Of a stretch of 64,000 nt of DNA, positions 62,148 to 64,000 are shown piece by piece. Both the position numbers and the translations under genes were made by a program. Where the stretch lies: NCBI RefSeq assembly GCF_003663885.1, contig NZ_RCCE01000001.1, positions 434,001 to 498,000 of the forward strand. The letters are read 5' to 3'. The first letter of the stretch is position 1, and each line of letters begins with the position of its first letter. The DNA is from Litoreibacter meonggei (lineage in GTDB: Bacteria > Pseudomonadota > Alphaproteobacteria > Rhodobacterales > Rhodobacteraceae). The notes beneath the pieces are model-generated. The model ran no database searches. It was not told the DNA's origin and saw nothing but the letters and a program-made list of their open reading frames with translations.

Positions 62148-63218
62148 TCAGGCCGGGAAAACAAAGCAGCGCTCGCGGCGCATAGTGAGCCACAAGGTCG
62201 TGCCCTCTTTCGGCAAAAACACCGCCGGCACGGTGGCCTTCAGATGCGATCCGTCCGAGTCCATGCGAAATTCCACCAAGCTCTCGCGGCCCATGAAGCG
62301 GGCACGCTCCACGATGGCGCGCGCGGGCGTGCCGTCTTCCGGCGTCGGGTTCGGTCCCTGCCCGTGGCGGTCAAAGTCGATTTTCAAATGCTGTGGGCGG
62401 ATCACGATTTCAACCGCGCCACCATCCGGATGCCCCGGTGTCAGGAATTGTCCGAACGGCGTATCCGTCAACGCACCATTGGACTGGCTGCGTATCACAT
62501 TGATATCGCTAAAGAAAGCTGCGGCCTCCTTGTCCACCGGTGCGTTGTAGATGTTGTAGGGATTGCCTTGCTGCACGATCCGCCCGCCACGCATCAGCGC
62601 GATCTCGTCAGCCATGCGCATCGCCTCATGCGGCTCATGGGTGACCAGCAAAACGGCGGTGCCTTCTTCCTTCAGCACCGACAAGGTTTGGTCACGAATA
62701 CCATCGCGCAAGCGATCATCGAGGCCCGAAAACGGCTCGTCCATCAGCATAATTTTCGGACGAGGAGCCAGTGCCCGCGCCAAGGCCACGCGCTGCTGTT
62801 CACCGCCGGATAATTCATGCGGGTATTTCGCCTCGAAGCCGTCCAACCCAACGCGGTCCAGCAGTTCCATCACGCGGCTATGCGTCTCGGATTTGCCCCC
62901 CGTCAGCCCGAAGGCCACGTTCTGCGCGACGCTCAGATGCGGGAACAGCGCGAAATCCTGAAACATCAACCCGATGGAGCGGCCTTCCGGCGGCACACGA
63001 ACCCCGTCGCCGCAGATCAGATTACCGTCGACCCACAACTCGCCGCTGGTCTGGCGTTCGACCCCAGCGATGATCCGCAAGGTCGTGGATTTACCGCAGC
63101 CCGATGGCCCCAAAAGGCAGGTCACCTGCCCCGGTGCCACGCTTAGCGACAGGTCTGACACGACCCGCTTGCCTGCAAATTCCTTGCAGATATTCTTCAA
63201 CTGAAGCCTTGGGGTCAC
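62148..63218 (-). CDS. ABC transporter ATP-binding protein (FbpC-like)
   Basis: 356 aa from GTG 63218. Walker A GPSGCGKS at residues 37-44, signature LSGGEQQR, Walker B IMLMDEP and switch His LVTHEPHEA are present. The C-terminal region ([14 protein letters not shown], then [15 protein letters not shown]) resembles the TOBE regulatory domain of FbpC/CysA importers, which take up Fe(III) or other oxyanions. Its permease and binding protein are not in the window. The substrate is therefore uncertain. Confidence 0.9.
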   Translation of the reverse strand: MTPRLQLKNICKEFAGKRVVSDLSLSVAPGQVTCLLGPSGCGKSTTLRIIAGVERQTSGELWVDGNLICGDGVRVPPEGRSIGLMFQDFALFPHLSVAQNVAFGLTGGKSETHSRVMELLDRVGLDGFEAKYPHELSGGEQQRVALARALAPRPKIMLMDEPFSGLDDRLRDGIRDQTLSVLKEEGTAVLLVTHEPHEAMRMADEIALMRGGRIVQQGNPYNIYNAPVDKEAAAFFSDINVIRSQSNGALTDTPFGQFLTPGHPDGGAVEIVIRPQHLKIDFDRHGQGPNPTPEDGTPARAIVERARFMGRESLVEFRMDSDGSHLKATVPAVFLPKEGTTLWLTMRRERCFVFPA

Positions 63219-63286
63219 GTCACTTGCCGCCTCTTACCCGATCAAAACAATCGGAAAACTCGGGGGTTTTGGTAACAGCCCCGCCC

Positions 63287-64000
63287 CTAGTCGGCAACCC
63301 TGCGCGCGCCGATCAGCACTGCGGCAAAGCCGACCACCAGCACGACAATGCAAATCGCCAGCAACTGCTCGTATTTGGGCGCATCCGGCAGCACCATCGC
63401 CATGACCTCCGTCCCGCGCAGGAAATATGTCGCCGCACCTGCGATAGCCGCGGTGAAGGACACGAGGTAGGACCACAACGGCACCGACCATCCGAACACG
63501 AAGATCGCAACCATAACCGGCGTCAGGAACATCGACGCGGTGCCGGACACCGCCACCGCGTCGAACAGCGTGGCGTTGCCCCACAGGGTCAGCGCGCCGC
63601 CCAAGACCATGAACACCACCATAACGGCTCGCCCGCCCGCCAACGAGCGCGGCGCGAGGCGCAGTTCCTCCACACACAACCGCGCGGCGGAGGACAGCGC
63701 GGAATCGAGTGTCGACAAGGCCGAGACCAGCAAGGACACCAAAAGCGCCACAAACACCCAAGACGGGAACATACCCGCCCATGTGGTCAGCAACTGCCCC
63801 TCATAAACCGCACCCAGATTGGCCGCATGAATGCCGAACACGCCAAAGGCCAGAATGCACAGCGCCGACAGCCAGAACGCGTGCAGGAAGGAGTTGCGCG
63901 TGGTTTTGCGGTCCGCAATGAAGCCGCGATCCATCATCACGGGGTCATGCGCCGGGTATGAAAACACCTGCAACAGCGCCACAATCAGCAGCACCCAGCC
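63287..64000 (-). CDS. Sodium:solute symporter family protein, C-terminal part
   Basis: The last ~237 residues, continuing past the right edge. At least six membrane helices are visible. SALSTLDSALSSAARLCVEE near the middle is the conserved Ser-rich helix 8 region of SSF symporters that contributes to the sodium site, and FSYPAHDPVMMDRGF lies before it. The substrate cannot be told from this half. A short 68-bp gap separates it from the ABC ATPase gene downstream. Confidence 0.85.
   Translation of the reverse strand, partial: GWVLLIVALLQVFSYPAHDPVMMDRGFIADRKTTRNSFLHAFWLSALCILAFGVFGIHAANLGAVYEGQLLTTWAGMFPSWVFVALLVSLLVSALSTLDSALSSAARLCVEELRLAPRSLAGGRAVMVVFMVLGGALTLWGNATLFDAVAVSGTASMFLTPVMVAIFVFGWSVPLWSYLVSFTAAIAGAATYFLRGTEVMAMVLPDAPKYEQLLAICIVVLVVGFAAVLIGARRVAD

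Overview
The window looks like core chromosome of a marine Roseobacter-group bacterium (Rhodobacteraceae, Alphaproteobacteria). This rests on gene content and protein style: a phaR/phaP/phaC/phaZ storage locus, tatABC with a DUF815 ATPase, surE-pcm-nlpD, yajC-secD-secF, sufT-sufA, a VPLPA-type sorting-signal protein, a Hint-domain protein and thyX. Genes are tightly packed with many 1-4 base stop/start overlaps. I see no tRNA, rRNA, CRISPR array or prophage. One insertion sequence is present.

Layout. 1-5351: amine/polyamine catabolism (end of a glutamine-synthetase-like ligase, a FAD oxidase, a DegT-type aminotransferase, a LysR regulator diverging from a class III aminotransferase). 5348-11371: a hemolysin III membrane protein, then the polyhydroxyalkanoate locus with a readable PhaR-controlled phasin promoter. 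11368-15208: a minus-strand operon of three alpha/beta hydrolases, a glyoxalase-like protein and an M15-like protein. 15281-18095: a spermidine/putrescine-type ABC transporter (two permeases and an ATPase, no binding protein). 18184-22221: thrS, an ArsC-like protein, a cold-shock gene, a VPLPA-CTERM protein and an ABM-fold protein. 22367-24090: thyX coupled to an unknown gene. 24341-28757: a surface-lipoprotein/Slam pair (type XI secretion), DUF817, glyoxalase I and a DUF1194 protein. 28767-30723: a MerF/GDCCVxC pair, a HemG-like flavodoxin behind an FNR-type box, and an unknown membrane-anchored protein.

30747-32084: a degraded IS110-family (IS1111-type) element with 15-bp inverted repeats and a long non-coding right end. 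32147-36216: the yajC-secD-secF operon with a TauE/SafE transporter and a Mth938-like protein. 36444-43736: a serine protease, serS, a phosphatase-like gene, a TspO-like membrane protein, surE-pcm-nlpD and a Hint protein. 43878-48108: tatABC, the DUF815 ATPase and a WYL regulator with a small partner. 48105-52158: purB, small secreted proteins, an isolated fliG-like gene and a VOC protein. 52251-58959: lon with a heat-shock-type promoter, two unknown membrane proteins, tgt and a RimB-RimK fusion. 59121-64000: sufT-sufA, a TfoX-like protein, tpiA, a cytochrome P450, an iron-type ABC ATPase and the end of a sodium:solute symporter.

The candidates most worth following are the Slam/lipoprotein pair, the MerF/GDCCVxC pair, the RimB-RimK fusion, the IS1111-type element with its probable bridge-RNA end, and the unknown gene coupled to thyX. 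All family assignments come from reading translated sequence; no database search was run.
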